64,000 nucleotides of DNA from Ichthyophis bannanicus (lineage: Eukaryota; Chordata; Amphibia; Gymnophiona; Ichthyophiidae), in contig CM066033.1 in NCBI GenBank assembly GCA_033557465.1, positions 711,561,637 through 711,625,636 on the forward strand. The letters are read 5' to 3'. A model generated the notes under the pieces. That model had not been told where the DNA came from. It ran no database searches and saw only the letters and a list, made by a program, of their open reading frames with translations. The position numbers were made by a program, and so were the translations under genes. Below, piece after piece: positions 1 to 10,805 of the stretch; positions within the stretch are counted from its first letter, which is position 1, and the number at the start of each line of letters is the position of its first letter.

Positions 1-615
1 ATTCCTTGCAGGATCTCCTTCTAGGAATGTGGGAAACACCTTTAAGGGTACCCCCACCTTCCAGAGCAACTGATCTCTTATATCAGGTGCCCCCCTCTCC
101 AGGGTTTCAAGACTCAACTTCCTCATCATTCCATAGTTGTGGAATCAGCAATGAGGCGGGTAAAGAGCAAGAAAAAGCACTCTTCTTATCCGCCAGGTCG
201 TGAGTCTAAGACACTTGATGCCTTTGGATGTCAAACCTTCCAGACATCTATGCTCTCTGCAAGAATATATTTTCTATATGAGTCTATCTCTTGAGGAGGT
301 CACAAAGCAATTACATCTTTTGACTCCTTTCCTTCCAGAGTCCAAGAGTGCAGACTATTCTTAACTGCTCAAGCATCTCCAGAATAACTCTTGGTTTCTT
401 ACTCGTGCTTCCCTAGACTCTTTTGAGTCTGTTAGCAGGACTTCTGCTATAACTATAGGGGCACGACGTAGAGCCTGGCTCCAAGCTTCAGACTTGGAAA
501 AATGGGCACAACACAGACTGGGACATACTCCTTGTACTGGAGACCATCTTTTCAATAAGGAGTCTTTACATCAGGTTACTCAGTTTTCTGATCAATCCAT
601 TAGATGCTTGTAACT
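1..615 (+). pseudogene. DIRS-0 gag-like ORF1, C-terminal fragment
   Basis: The first frame reads LLLGMWETP, followed by a Tyr-x-Val-Pro-Pro-Pro-Gly-Phe-Gln-like stretch, the same block as DIRS-F gag near 44380-44470 (LMDLWETP). After a break, SKTLDAFG and a Met-Leu-x-Ala-Arg-Ile block match gag near 44570-44640, and a region around 470-530 matches its Trp-Leu-Gln-Ala-Ser-Asp-Leu-Glu block. At least four stops or frameshifts interrupt it. Gag of DIRS elements is thought to bind nucleic acid and assemble particles. This copy cannot encode it. Confidence 0.65.
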
Positions 616-2097
616 CTTGGGATTAGAATCTGCAGTTGCTTCTTTTCAATAGAGACAATCCATTGCTGTCATTCTAAATCCTAAACATGGATCTCTTCCC
701 AAAAGACATCCATTCGTCCTATGTTCTATGAGCTGTCAGGATGTTCATGCTTCTAGGTCACAGGATTTTCCTCTTTTCCTGCTAAGGAAAGAGGTCTATC
801 CACTACCAAACAATAGTTTCCTGTGCCAGCATGTCTTTTTTCCTTCCTATAAACTTACTACTTTGTAAGTTTTCTTCAGCTCCATTTTCTTTACCCTCTT
901 ACCAGGTTTTTTCCCTGTAAGAGCGGTATTGCTACACTGGAGGGCTTTTTCTTCAGCCTCTCTAGTTTTCTTACTTTCCAGTGCGGAGTTCTCTTCTCTG
1001 AGTTGACTCCTCTTTTTAATCTTGCCTTGAAGCAGTTCATCAGACACATCCAGAGTTTTCTACTCTTGTTTTGTCTGTTCTTTCTGTTTTTAATCAGTAC
1101 CATTCTTCTGCTGTCTGGCAAGCAGCTGCCAGTGCAGGAGCCTTAATGTTTGGACCACTGGTTCTTGTTCTCCAGCAACCAGATTTGTCCTCCACTAACA
1201 TTCTGTCTGGTCTTAGTAGTGACTCCAAGGCAGTGCTGTCATCTAGCCTGAAAATATTTTCACTACAAGCTTGTTGGATTATCTTCTCTTTCTGCCATCT
1301 CCATTCCCCTGGGTTTGGCAGCATAGTTGACATAGGTACTGGCTGTCCTGCAGCCAGTTCTATCTCCTCATTCTCCTGCATCATGCTCTCTGCAATTCTA
1401 CAGAGAAGCTCTCCACTATGAGCCCTTGCTAGAGAGCATGGGTTTTTTTTCTCCAACAGCTATACTAGATGGTTGAAAAAGGTTTTTTCAGTCATGTCTC
1501 CCATGACTAGAAAAGTTCTCCTTTTTAATATAAAGGACATAGGTCTCCTCTTAAGTGAAAGCTTAAGGAGTTGTTAATTCCCTACTTTGGCCCATAGTAT
1601 TTCCAATAGGGAATATGTTTTCTCCTTCCAGCTCGTCGTCATGGTAAGAACGCATGATACCTTTTTGCCCTTAAGCAGGTCAGCATGGTATCTCATCCCT
1701 ATGCGTCTTTTGTTCACTTACCATGCAAAAGGTCTAGAATACTCGGGCCTTGCTGGCTGCAGACTGATATTATCCTCTGCTTTTCACGTAACCATCCTGG
1801 TTATTCTACTACCTAGTATCCCTGTAACCATAACCAGTGGAAATTGATTCTCTCTATATCTTCTCAAGTAGGCTCCACCTTCTTGTTCTAAGATGAATCT
1901 TTCCTCTCCACCTTTTCCTATGTGAATACCTTTTTGTAGGCATATATCTGTCTGCTTCTTGCAGACTTCCATATAGAGGCCTATATATTCATACCTATAG
2001 CACACATCTTACAGATGTCTATGTCTATCATTTGTGTGTATTTTATGCCCTTCATATCTCACTATAGATATAATCTCATATATCTATATGTTATATA

Positions 2098-2141
<44 letters not shown>

Positions 2142-2880
2142 GAGATATTTCTCTATCGGTAGATATGTATTCTGCTTTATCTACCTGACTGTCAAGGCTC
2201 ATATAGCTTTATGATTCTGACAGATGGGCTTTACCCATACTTCTGCTATCCAGCATGTTTTGGGGTCCTACACTCACAACCACTTGCGTGGTAGTTAACA
2301 CCTACCATACCCTTAAGGTTAAGCACCTCTGAAGCTCTCCATGTTCCAATATCTCTCCCAGCTGACTTCAGTTAGGAGAGACATTGCGGATCTTCAGCTA
2401 ATCACAGGCTCTAATGCCTCCGGCGTTTGTCCTTTCTTTGGGATACAAGGGGTTCCCATACCTTTTCTCCCCACAAGGACTGGGCCTGTTTGTCCAAATC
2501 GGTTAGCTTTTCTCTTTTGTCCTAAGAGTGAACCACTCTGCCTCCAAAGGAGTTTGGCTTTTCTCATAAAGCCTTCCGCTAAAGGCCCACCGTTTTTGTA
2601 CTACCCCAGTTTTTCTGCTGGGGTTATCTGTTACCTTTCAGGATTCTGACCTCCATTGTTTTTCCTACAGGTTTACTACCTCCACTTACAGTGAGGTCCT
2701 TCTCGAGGTTCCTCTACTGGGTTCCTCAGTAGATCCCATGAACCTCCATACTCTGCAGTCCTGTTAGGGGAGGTCCATATTGCAATACTTTTTCTTTGCA
2801 ATATCATTGATGACAATTATCATCCACACATTGATTCCTTGTCTACAATCCTATGCTAGGTTAGCTGTTCCACAGCACCT
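616..2880. other. unassigned decayed sequence between DIRS-0 gag and its right end
   Basis: By position this should hold the RT and YR genes of DIRS-0, but I cannot align it convincingly. It may be heavily decayed DIRS, or foreign sequence inserted there. Minus-strand open frames at 847-1456 contain a Glu/Lys-rich, coiled-coil-like stretch (near LREENSALESKK) that could be a LINE ORF1 remnant; I do not recognise it. An AT microsatellite lies at 2101-2138. A plus-strand 102-codon frame at 2341-2649 shows no motif. Confidence 0.35.
2101..2138. repeat. (AT)n microsatellite
   Basis: An uninterrupted AT dinucleotide run of about 38 bp, in a wider AT-rich stretch from about 2060. Confidence 0.95.
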
Positions 2881-2984
2881 TTCTTTCTTCAACTCCTACC
2901 CTCCATCCTCAGGATGCCTGGTGTTGTGGGAAATAGCATGTTCAGACCTATGACATGCTGGGACTCCAGGCATCTCAGCTTGGG

Positions 2985-3350
2985 AGTCCCCATATGTGAA
3001 GACTCATTCCTGCTTGTTCCTGGAGATAGCACAGTTACTTACCTGTAACAGGTGATCTCTGGGAACAGCAGGAATAAGTCTTCACAACCCACCCACCTCC
3101 CCAGGAGTTGTATCTCTATCTGTCCTTTCCTCTCTCTCTCTTTGTCTCAGCTTTAAAACTTAACTGAGGAGAGGCAGTTGGGAAAGGCAGGAAGGCAGCA
3201 CGCAGGCATGGTGGGATGCTTCCAAAAGCTCTTTGATTGGACGCTGGGAAGCGTTCCCGCGCAGACTCCGTCGGTACCGACGTACCCATATGTGAAGACT
3301 TATTCCCGCTGTTCCCAGGGATCACCTGTTACAGGTAAGTAACTGTGCTT
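2985..3350 (+). repeat. DIRS-0 internal complementary region and right ITR
   Basis: The ICR (about 2985-3085) holds the reverse complement of a left ITR start directly followed by the reverse complement of the element's own right end (TTACCTGTAACAGGTGATC). The right ITR (about 3161-3350) contains the perfect 14-bp palindrome CGTCGGTACCGACG at 3269-3282 and ends in AACTGTGCTT at about 3350. The two arms can fold into a long hairpin. Confidence 0.85.
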
Positions 3351-3532
3351 TCTCGCTGTGGTTTCATAAGAACATAAGATATGCCATACTGGGTCAGACC
3401 AAGGTCCATCAAGCCCAGTATTCTGTTTCCAACAGTGGCCAATCTAGGTCATATGTACCTAGCAGTTTCCCCAAGAGACACAAGTTCCACAATGCTTGTA
3501 CTGGGTCAAGCATTGATATCTTAGGTCACTTC

Positions 3533-6494
3533 TTAATAATGGTTTATGGACCTTTCCTCCAGGAACTTGTCCGAACCTTTTTTAAACCCAGCTACACTAA
3601 CAGCCTTTACTACATCCTCCGGTAACAAATTCCAGAGTTTGATTACACGTTGAGTGAAAAAATATTTTCTTTTATTAGTCTTAAATAGTTTACCCTGTAG
3701 CTTCATTGCATGTCCCCTAGTCTTTCTATATTCTGATAAGGTAAACAATCGATCTACGTTTACCCGTTCCACTCCGTTCATTAATTTATAGACTTCTATC
3801 ACATCTCCCCTCAGCCGTCTCTTTTCCAGGTTAAAGAGCCCTAACCTTTTTAGCCTTTCTTCATAGGAGTATCCTTCCATCCCCTTTACCATTTTGGTGG
3901 CTCTTCTCTGTACCTTTTCTAAAATCGCTATATCCTTTTTAAGATACGGTGACCAGAATTGCACACAATATTCAAGGTGCGGTCTCACCATGGAACGATA
4001 TAGAGGCATTATGATATCTTTTGCTTTATTTTCCATTCCTTTCCTTATCATACCTAGCATTCTATTTGCTCTCTTGGCCGCCGCTGCACACTGGGCCGAG
4101 GGTTTTAACATGGTATCCACAATGACGCCTAAATCTTTTTCCTGGGTGGTGGTTCCTAATGTGGAACCTTGCATCGTGTAACCATAGTTTGGGTTGTTCT
4201 TCCCTAGGTGCATAACCTTGCACTTGTCCACATTAAATTTCATCTGCCATTTTGATGCCCAGTCTTCCAATTTATCAAGATCCTCTTGCAATTTTTCACA
4301 ATCCTCTTGGGTTTTAACAACTTTAAATAGTTTTGTGTCATCTGCAAATTTGATAACCTCACTCGTTATTCCACTTTCCAGGTCATTTATGAATATGTCA
4401 AAAAGCAGCGGACCCAGCACAGATCCCTGGGGTACCCCACTATTCACATTTCTCCATTGGGAAAATTGGCCATTTAGCCCTACCCTCTGCTTTCTATCTT
4501 TTAACCAGTTCCTGATCCACAATGGTACATTGCCTCCTATCCCATGACTCTTTAGTTTTGCCAAAAGTCTCTGATGAGGGACCTTGTCAGAGGCTTTCTG
4601 AAAGTCCAGATACACAATATCAACCGACTCACCTTTGTCCACCTGTTTATTCACTCCTTCAAAAAAACATAACAGATTAGTAAGACAAGATCTTCCTTGT
4701 CTAAAGCCATTTTGGCTGTCTCCCATTAGGTCGTGACTATCTACATGCTGAGTAATTTTATTCTTTATGATGGTTTCTACCATTTTTCCCGGTACTGACG
4801 TCAGGCTCACCGGTCTGTAGTTTCCCGAATCACCCCTGGAGCCCTTTTTAAAAATTGGTGTTACATTGGCGATCTTCCAATCTTCAGGTATTAGAGATGA
4901 TTTTAATGATAGTTCACAGATTACTGATAGCAGTTCTGCAATCTCATATTTCAGTTCTTTTTACACCCTTGGATGTATACCATCCGGCCCAGGTGATTTG
5001 CTACTCTTCAGTTTATCTAATAGTTGTAAGACATCTTCCCGATGTATCGATATTTCCTTCAATTCTTCCGCACCTTTAAATACCACTTCAGTCATGGGTA
5101 ACATCCCTACATCTTCCTCAGTAAAGACGGAAGCAAAGAATTCATTCAGTCTCTCCGCTATCACCTTGTCTCCTCTTAGTGCTCCTTTAACCCCTTTATC
5201 ATCTAATGGACCAACTGACTCTCTCACAGGTTTTTTGCTACGAAAGTACTTGAAAAGGTCTTTATTTCACGTTTTTGCTTCCGCAGCAAGCTTCTTCTCA
5301 AATTCTCTCTTTGCCTGCCTTATCAATGCTTTGCATTTGACTTGCCAGTGCTTGTGCTGTTTCCAGGTTTCGTTGTTTGGCTCTTTTTTCCATTTCCTGA
5401 AAGATGCTTTTTTGGCAACAGCAGCCTCTCTGACCTCACCTTTAAACCATGCTGGCAGTTTTTTGGACTTCCTTCCACTTTTCTTAAAGCGTGGAATACA
5501 GCTGGTCTGGGCTTCCAAGATAGTATTTTTCAACAACACCCAAGCTTGATGAACGTCTTTAACCTTCACAACTGCTCCTTTTAGTTTTTTCTTAACTTTT
5601 TTCCTCATTTTATCATAGTCTCCCTTTCGAAAGTTAAAAGGTAGTACTGTGGATTTCCTTACTATCCCTCCTCCACTAATTAAATCAAAGGTGATCATGC
5701 TATGATCACTATTGCCAAGTGGCCCCAACATCCTTATCTCTTGCACTAGATCTGGTGTTCCACTAAGGACTAGGTCTAATATGGCTTCCCCTCTGGTTGG
5801 TTCATGAACCAGCTGCTCCAAGAAGCAGTCATTTATTTCATCTAGGAACTTTATCTCCCTAGCATGTCCTGACGTGACACTGACCCAGTCGATACCGGGG
5901 TAATTGAAATCACCCATTATTATTACTGCGCTGTAACTTTTGTTAGCTTCCTTGATTTCTTTGAGCATTTCATCATCCATTTGGTCATTCTGGCCAGGTG
6001 CTCGACAGTACACTCCCACTGCCATTGCCTTCCCCCTTTTATATGGAATTTCAATCCATATAGATTCTACAGCAGATTTTGTTTCCTGCAAAACTTTAAT
6101 CCTTTCTGAGTCAATGCCCTCTCTAACATAGAGCGCAACCCCTCCACCAATTTGATCAGCTCTATCATTACGATATAGTTTGTACCCAGGTATCAGTGTC
6201 CCACTGGTTGTTCTCCTTCCACCATGTCTCTGAAATTCCAATCATATCTTACCTTTCATTTAGTGCTATATATTCTAACTCTCCCATCTTATTCTTTAGA
6301 CTTCTAGCATTTGCATACAAGCATTTTAGAGAATGTATTTTATTCATGTTAATTTGGCTTTTGTTAGACATGGGTAAATTGGGATCTTTAAGCTCTGTCT
6401 GCTCCATACTTGAGGGCATTTGGGCTACTTTACTCTTTTGTGGAACCTCTCTGCTTTTGATAGTATCCTTCAAGGATACTTTCTTCCGAACCAT
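3533..6494 (-). pseudogene. CR1 ORF2: AP endonuclease plus reverse transcriptase
   Basis: The protein would nick the target and copy CR1 RNA onto it. The N-terminal endonuclease shows CLYANARSL near 6330, GDFNYPGIDW (about 5900) and GNSDHSMITF (about 5700). The RT shows [12 protein letters not shown] (4800), [39 protein letters not shown] and FADDTKLFK, where the catalytic Asp pair sits at about 4345. The C-terminal block [12 protein letters not shown] is present. Breaks: a stop at about 4961 (PRV-stop-KELKYE), a stop near 5265, a stop near 6250 and a frameshift near 6200. The last 425 codons (4810-3533) are open. The copy is non-functional but recent in appearance. Confidence 0.9.
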
Positions 6495-6529
6495 CCGCTC
6501 TTGGGCGACTGTCGGCTTTCCCCTAATAT

Positions 6530-7130
6530 CTAGTTTAAAAGCTGCTCTATCTCCTTTTTAAAGGTTAATGCCAGCAGCCTGGTTCCATCCCGGTTAAGGT
6601 GAAGCCCATCCCTTTGGAAGAGCCCCTCCTTTCCCCAGAATGTTCCCCAGTTCCTAACAAATCCAAAACCCTCATCTCTGCACCATTGTCTCATCCACGC
6701 ATTGAGACTCCGGAGCTCTGCCTGCCTTTTGGGTCCTGCGCGTGGAACAGGAAGCATTTCGGAGAATGCTACCCTGGAAGTTCTGGATTTCAACTTCCTA
6801 CCTAAAAGCCTAAATTTTGCCTCCAGAACCTCCCTACCACATTTTCCTATGTCATTGGTACCGACATGTACCAAGACAGCAGACTCCTCCCCAGCACTAT
6901 CTAAGACCTTATCTAGGTGGCGCGTGAGGTCCGCTACCTTCGCACCAGGCAGGCATGTTACCAGGCGATCCTCACGTCCACCAGCCACCCAGCTATCTAC
7001 ATGCCTAATGATCGAATCACCAACTATAACGGCTGTCCTAACCCTTCCCTCATGGGCACATAGCCCTGGAGAAACTCCCTCTTCTAAAGCAAGGAGAGGT
7101 TCTAACGGCCTTGCCTACGTCTGTGTCTAG
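6530..7130 (-). pseudogene. CR1 ORF1 with SGNH-hydrolase (esterase) domain
   Basis: Reading the minus strand, an open frame contains VIVGDSIIRHVDSW (GDS box with the nucleophile Ser, about 7015), VLVHVGTND (block with Gly and Asn, about 6870) and DGLHLNRDGTRLL (Asp-x-x-His catalytic pair, about 6580). These are the SGNH/GDSL hydrolase blocks known from ORF1 of some CR1 elements. The frame ends at 6530, about 35 bp before the ORF2 frame begins. The 5' part is missing, so no start codon is assigned. Confidence 0.8.
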
Positions 7131-7139
7131 TGCCTGTTT

Positions 7140-8438
7140 GAGCATTAGTTCTGTGACTGTCGGTTTGGCCTTAGTACTGTGGACTTACCTTCCTTGCTTG
7201 CCTTTCTTTAGGACAGCCTTGAAAAGTACCTCTTCCTTAATTTCCTAAAGGTTCAGTTGGCATGCTTCAAAGGGCCAGTGGCGCGGCATCTTATAGTCTT
7301 GTACTCGATTGTGTCTTGTTCCCTTCAGGGGTATGACACTTGTGTCGTCCCTTATATTCAGTCATATTCTCTCGGGTTTTCTGCTTAGTTCTCTGGGTCT
7401 TAATGCCCTGAGTCCTGTGAGCGCAAGGTGGGCCGTGCTTAAATATCTATCCCTTAAGATCATCGTCTTGGTTGCGATCTGTTTGGCGAGATGTATCTAT
7501 GAGTTGCAGGCATTGTCATGCAGGAATCCTTGCCATTTCATAGGAGACTATATACACGGCCTGTCCTTTTCTCCTTGCTCAATGTGGTGTCATCCTTTCA
7601 TGTTAATTAGGTGGTCTGTCTGTCCTTTTCTAAAGAATAGTGCCAAGGGAAGGATAAGGACCTCCTATTTATGCTGTTTGCAGGCCCGCGGAAGAGTGAC
7701 ACAGCCATTAAGTCTACCTTGGGGCACTGGATCAAGAAGGCTATTGCCTCAGTGTATCTGTTGCAGAACTGGCCAGTTCTGGAGGGTGTGCGTGTGCACT
7801 TGGATGTAGGTATCCTCCGGGGTGGAGCGTAGCTAGATCATCCCCTCAGATATTTGTCAGGCGGCAACGTGGGCATCACATTCCACTTTTGTCAAGCATT
7901 ACTGCTTGGATGTCCATGCTCTGATGGATATTACCTTTTGGCTCAGATTTTTAAAAGCTGCCATGTCTTCTTTCCATCCAGTAGCATTGTAACTTTGGTA
8001 CATTCCACTTGTCTGAATTAGTCTAAAGGGACTATATGGAAGGTGACATTTTACTTACTGGATAATGCTAGACCAGTCCAGTGCCTGCCCTTGTGACCTG
8101 TGATTGATTATGATTTACTGTGTTAATCTGTGGTTGTGTCTATGGGCCCATATCTGCTTGACAGGCCTTCTGTCTGAAGATGATCCTGTATAGTTATGGT
8201 TCCTTGTTCTGTTGAACATTGTGTGTGGTTGGGAATTCTTGATCATGTTCTTGTTTCAGAATACTGAGGTGTGCCTCTAGCTGCATTGACTGGTAGAGCA
8301 GGATGGAGTCATAAGAAACATCTGGAATTTTGTCTCTGTCTCCACCTCTGCTGGTAGGGGGACACAACCAACGTCTGGACTGGTGTAGCAGGACTCAAGG
8401 AAAGAACATTATCTGGTAAAGGAAAATGTCATCTTCTG
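7140..8438 (+). mobile_element. family III DIRS-like element, YR and right end
   Basis: A remnant of a different, older DIRS-like family. It holds a decayed recombinase (7309-7985). Its ICR is at about 8040-8093 (TGACATTTTACTTACTGGAT then CTAGACCAGTCCAG), and its right end at about 8360-8438 is the inverted copy (CTGGACTGGTGTAGCAGG then AAAATGTCATCTTC). The same end signature occurs at 27340-27396 and 57500-57575. The left part is absent, cut by CR1-1. Confidence 0.65.
7309..7985 (+). pseudogene. family III tyrosine recombinase remnant
   Basis: LKYLSLKIIVLVAICLA then YELQALSC (about 7438-7520) matches the box I region of the other YRs here (FLSWKxxFLxALTSARRVSELQAL). The catalytic Arg position is scrambled (ARCIYEL). 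A C-terminal block at 7849-7914 reads ICQAATWASHSTFVKHYCLD, matching the last helix with the nucleophilic Tyr in other copies. Several frames are needed, so the gene is dead. Confidence 0.65.
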
Positions 8439-8497
8439 CAGCAAAGCTGGAGAATTGCTATGTTTCTCTGAGGTAGAGAGAGAGCAAATTACTCTTT

Positions 8498-8660
8498 TCT
8501 CCAGGACCAAGCAGGAAGTCAGTCCTCACTTATGGGTGACGTCGGCGCCGACGGAGCCCTCGCGGAGCAATTTTCCCCAGCTTTCAAAGAAAGCCTTTGG
8601 GAATTGCAGCGCGCATGCGCGGTCCCCTTCCCGCCCAAGGGTGCCATCTTAGCCAGTCTT
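8498..8660 (+). repeat. DIRS-A left inverted terminal repeat
   Basis: Inverted match to 14411-14566. It contains the perfect 14-bp palindrome CGTCGGCGCCGACG at 8540-8553 and an imperfect dyad around CTTTCAAAGAAAGCCTTTGG. The start TCTCCAGG is shared by most DIRS copies in the window. Confidence 0.9.
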
Positions 8661-8896
8661 CTTTTTTCCGCGGAGCCCTACAGACGTACCCGTCGTGTCC
8701 CCGCGAAAAAGTTGATTTTCTTTAGAATTACTCTGTTTTTCCATTCGGTTCGACGCCGGTCTTTTTCCCGCCGGACTCGCGACGCCGGTCACGAGTCCTC
8801 TTCTTATTTTTCGGTTTTTCTGACTTAGTCAGTTTTCGTTTCGGTTTTTCCCTGGCAGCCCGGTCCTTTGACCTCGCCGGGGCCCTTTTTCCCCCG

Positions 8897-10805
8897 ATGG
8901 CTGCCAGTGGTTTCAAGCGGTGTGGTCAGTGTGACCGAAATATGTCACTAACTGACACACACGACAATTGCCTCCGCTGCCTGGGCCCGGATCATGAAGA
9001 AATGATCTGTGGGCCTTGTGGCAAACTATCCTCCAAAGCGTTGAGAAGTCGGCGGCATCAGCGGGATAGAATCTTCGCTGACCCCAGCCGTACCCGGACC
9101 TCGTCGGAGGCCTCCGCGTCCAGGGGTTCCAGCTCGGACCGTCGCCGGAGTTCCTCCGACAGGGGTTCTCCCTCCGGGGACCATCGACGGAAGGCGGCGT
9201 CGGTGGACGCTCCTGGCTCCGCGAGGGCCAGGTCGCATAGCCCCGACAGCCGCCCCGGGTCCTTGGAGAAGGAGCACCTCATGAAGCGACCTCGCCTGGA
9301 GTCGGAGCTGCCTGCTCGGGTAAGTCCTGTGGTCCTTCTGGACTCGCCTCCACGACAGCCGACGTCGGGCCCGGCGCCGTCGGGGCCCGAGTCGGGGGCT
9401 GCTGGGTCACCTGAGCTCGGACTCAGGTTGACGGCCTTGGAGAGCAGACTGTCTGCCTTCATGGACCAGCAGCGGGCACTGCTCGCTGGCTTCGCTGGCG
9501 CCGCTGCCCCGACCGCCGGGACGTCGACGTCGAAGTCGACCCCGGAGACCGAGCCGATCCTCGAGTCGATGCGAACTCGAGTCGATCCTCGGTCGAGGTC
9601 GCCCTCGGCCTCCCGTTCGGGACCGAGGTCGCCGACGCCGACTCCCTCGGCGTCGGGGCGGCAGGCGCCGCGCCCTACCCGGGCCGACCCCACCGAGTCC
9701 TCGTCGGAGTCGGTCTGGGAGTCTGAAGAGGAAGAGTCGCCTGATTCTTTTCGGACTCGGTGTGTCCCCTCGGACTCACCTGAGTCCGAACCTCGGAAGC
9801 AGTCCCCCCCGGAGGATGCCCGGTTCTCGGACTTCGTCAGGGATATGGCCAAGGCTTTGGCCTTCCCTGCGGATCCCGAGGAGGAGCCTCGAGCCGAAGA
9901 GCTCGACGCCCTCCAGTATGACTCTCCCGCCAGGGAACACTTTACTGTACCGGTTCCTCCCATGCTGGAACGACTGCTCTTCCGCATGTGGGAGAGTCCG
10001 GCCACCTCGCCGGTCCTGAGCAAGCGGATCGATTCTATCTATCGAGTCCGCAAGAGCCCTGGCTTCCAGAAAGCACAGCTACCACACCATTCCATGGTAG
10101 TGGAATCGGCCATGCATCGTCTTAAGAGCCAGAAGATGCACTCCTCGGTGCCTCCTGGCAGGGAGGCCCGTAACCTGGATGGCCTTGGTAAGAAGTGTTT
10201 CCAGGGCTCTATGCTCGCCTGTCGTGTCCCAGACCTACCAGCTATACATGGGCATGTATCTCCGAGACCTGGCTAAAGAGCTAGCCGGCTTCTCCGCTGG
10301 TTTGTCCGAGGAACCCTTGCGGAGGTTCCTGGCCTTGTCCACTGGCATTCGGGAATGCTCAAAATTCATGTCCCGAGCAGCCTATGATGGCTTTGAAGCA
10401 TCGGCTCGAGTGGCCGCAGCCGGCATCGGTGCCCGCCGACAGGCTTGGCTTCAGTCGTCTGACCTTGAGCCCTGGGTGCAGGACAAGTTGGTCGATGTCC
10501 CTTGCTGAGGCGAAAACCTCTTTGGCAAGCCCATGGCTGATAAGGCTGCACAAATTGAGACAGAGACTCTCACCAGGACTAGGCTTTCTAGGAAGACCTC
10601 CGCCCCTTCCCAGAAAAAGAAGGGCTCGGGAAAGAAGTCCTTTTACCCGAGGAAGGCGACTGCCTACAAACAATACCCCCACTATCAGGCCCCTGCAGCT
10701 CCCCAACAGGGCCAGCAGGCCAAGGGACGGGGTAACGGGTCCCGTAGGCAGCAAGTCCCCAAGCCTGCACCACCAGCCCCAGCTCCGCAGGGTGGGGGTT
10801 TTTGA
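8897..10805 (+). pseudogene. DIRS-A gag-like ORF1
   Basis: Starts at ATG 8897 (MAASGFKRCGQCDRNMSL), the start block conserved in B, E, F, G and J. Residues 11-55 form a putative zinc-binding module: CGQC, then HDNCLRCLGPDHEEMICGPC. A Ser/Arg/Pro-rich middle (about residues 60-330) is followed by a conserved C-terminal half (MLERLLFRMWE, FQKAQLPHHSMVVESAM). The first 459 codons are open. A frameshift near 10205 moves the frame to 10179-10508, and TGA at 10506-10508 interrupts VDVPC-stop-GENLFGK. The gene then runs to TGA 10803-10805 with a basic C-terminus. Its role is presumably RNA binding and particle assembly. The gag stop sits in TTT-TGA-C, one base before the pol frame. Confidence 0.85.

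Larger units (their letters stand above)
1..3350 (+). mobile_element. DIRS-0: degraded DIRS-type retrotransposon, left part outside the window
   Basis: Positions 1-615 translate, with many breaks, to the C-terminal half of the DIRS gag-like protein found in the other copies. Positions 2890-3350 carry the post-YR spacer, ICR and right ITR typical of the C/F/J subfamily (outer arm with CCCATATGTGAAG, end ACTGTGCTT). The middle is too decayed to align by eye; only a weak echo of the YR C-terminus is seen at about 2820-2885. This is an old copy, clearly more diverged than DIRS-A or DIRS-F. Its left end lies upstream of the window. Confidence 0.75.
3366..7130 (-). mobile_element. CR1-1: near-complete CR1 LINE
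   Basis: The plus strand starts at 3366 with the complement of a CR1 3' end (CATAAGAACATAAGATATGC, then the complement of the typical GGTCTGACCCAGTATGG block). Reading the minus strand, an ORF1 with an esterase domain (7130-6530) is followed by an apurinic endonuclease and reverse transcriptase ORF2 (6494-3533) and a short 3' UTR ending in ATTCTTATGTT-like repeats. The element is 5'-truncated inside or just before ORF1. It lies 16 bp beyond the right end of DIRS-0. Confidence 0.9.

Noticed and set aside
1094..1456. host coding exon on the minus strand
   Set aside because: No splice-site context of quality, no recognisable domain, and it sits inside a decayed DIRS copy. Kept only as unassigned sequence.
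9058..10023. 321-codon minus-strand open frame opposite DIRS-A gag
   Set aside because: It mirrors the GC- and Ser/Arg-rich gag on the plus strand; gag has conserved blocks in sister copies and the antisense frame does not. Other long antisense frames (20623-21258, 38341-38988) are rejected on the same ground.
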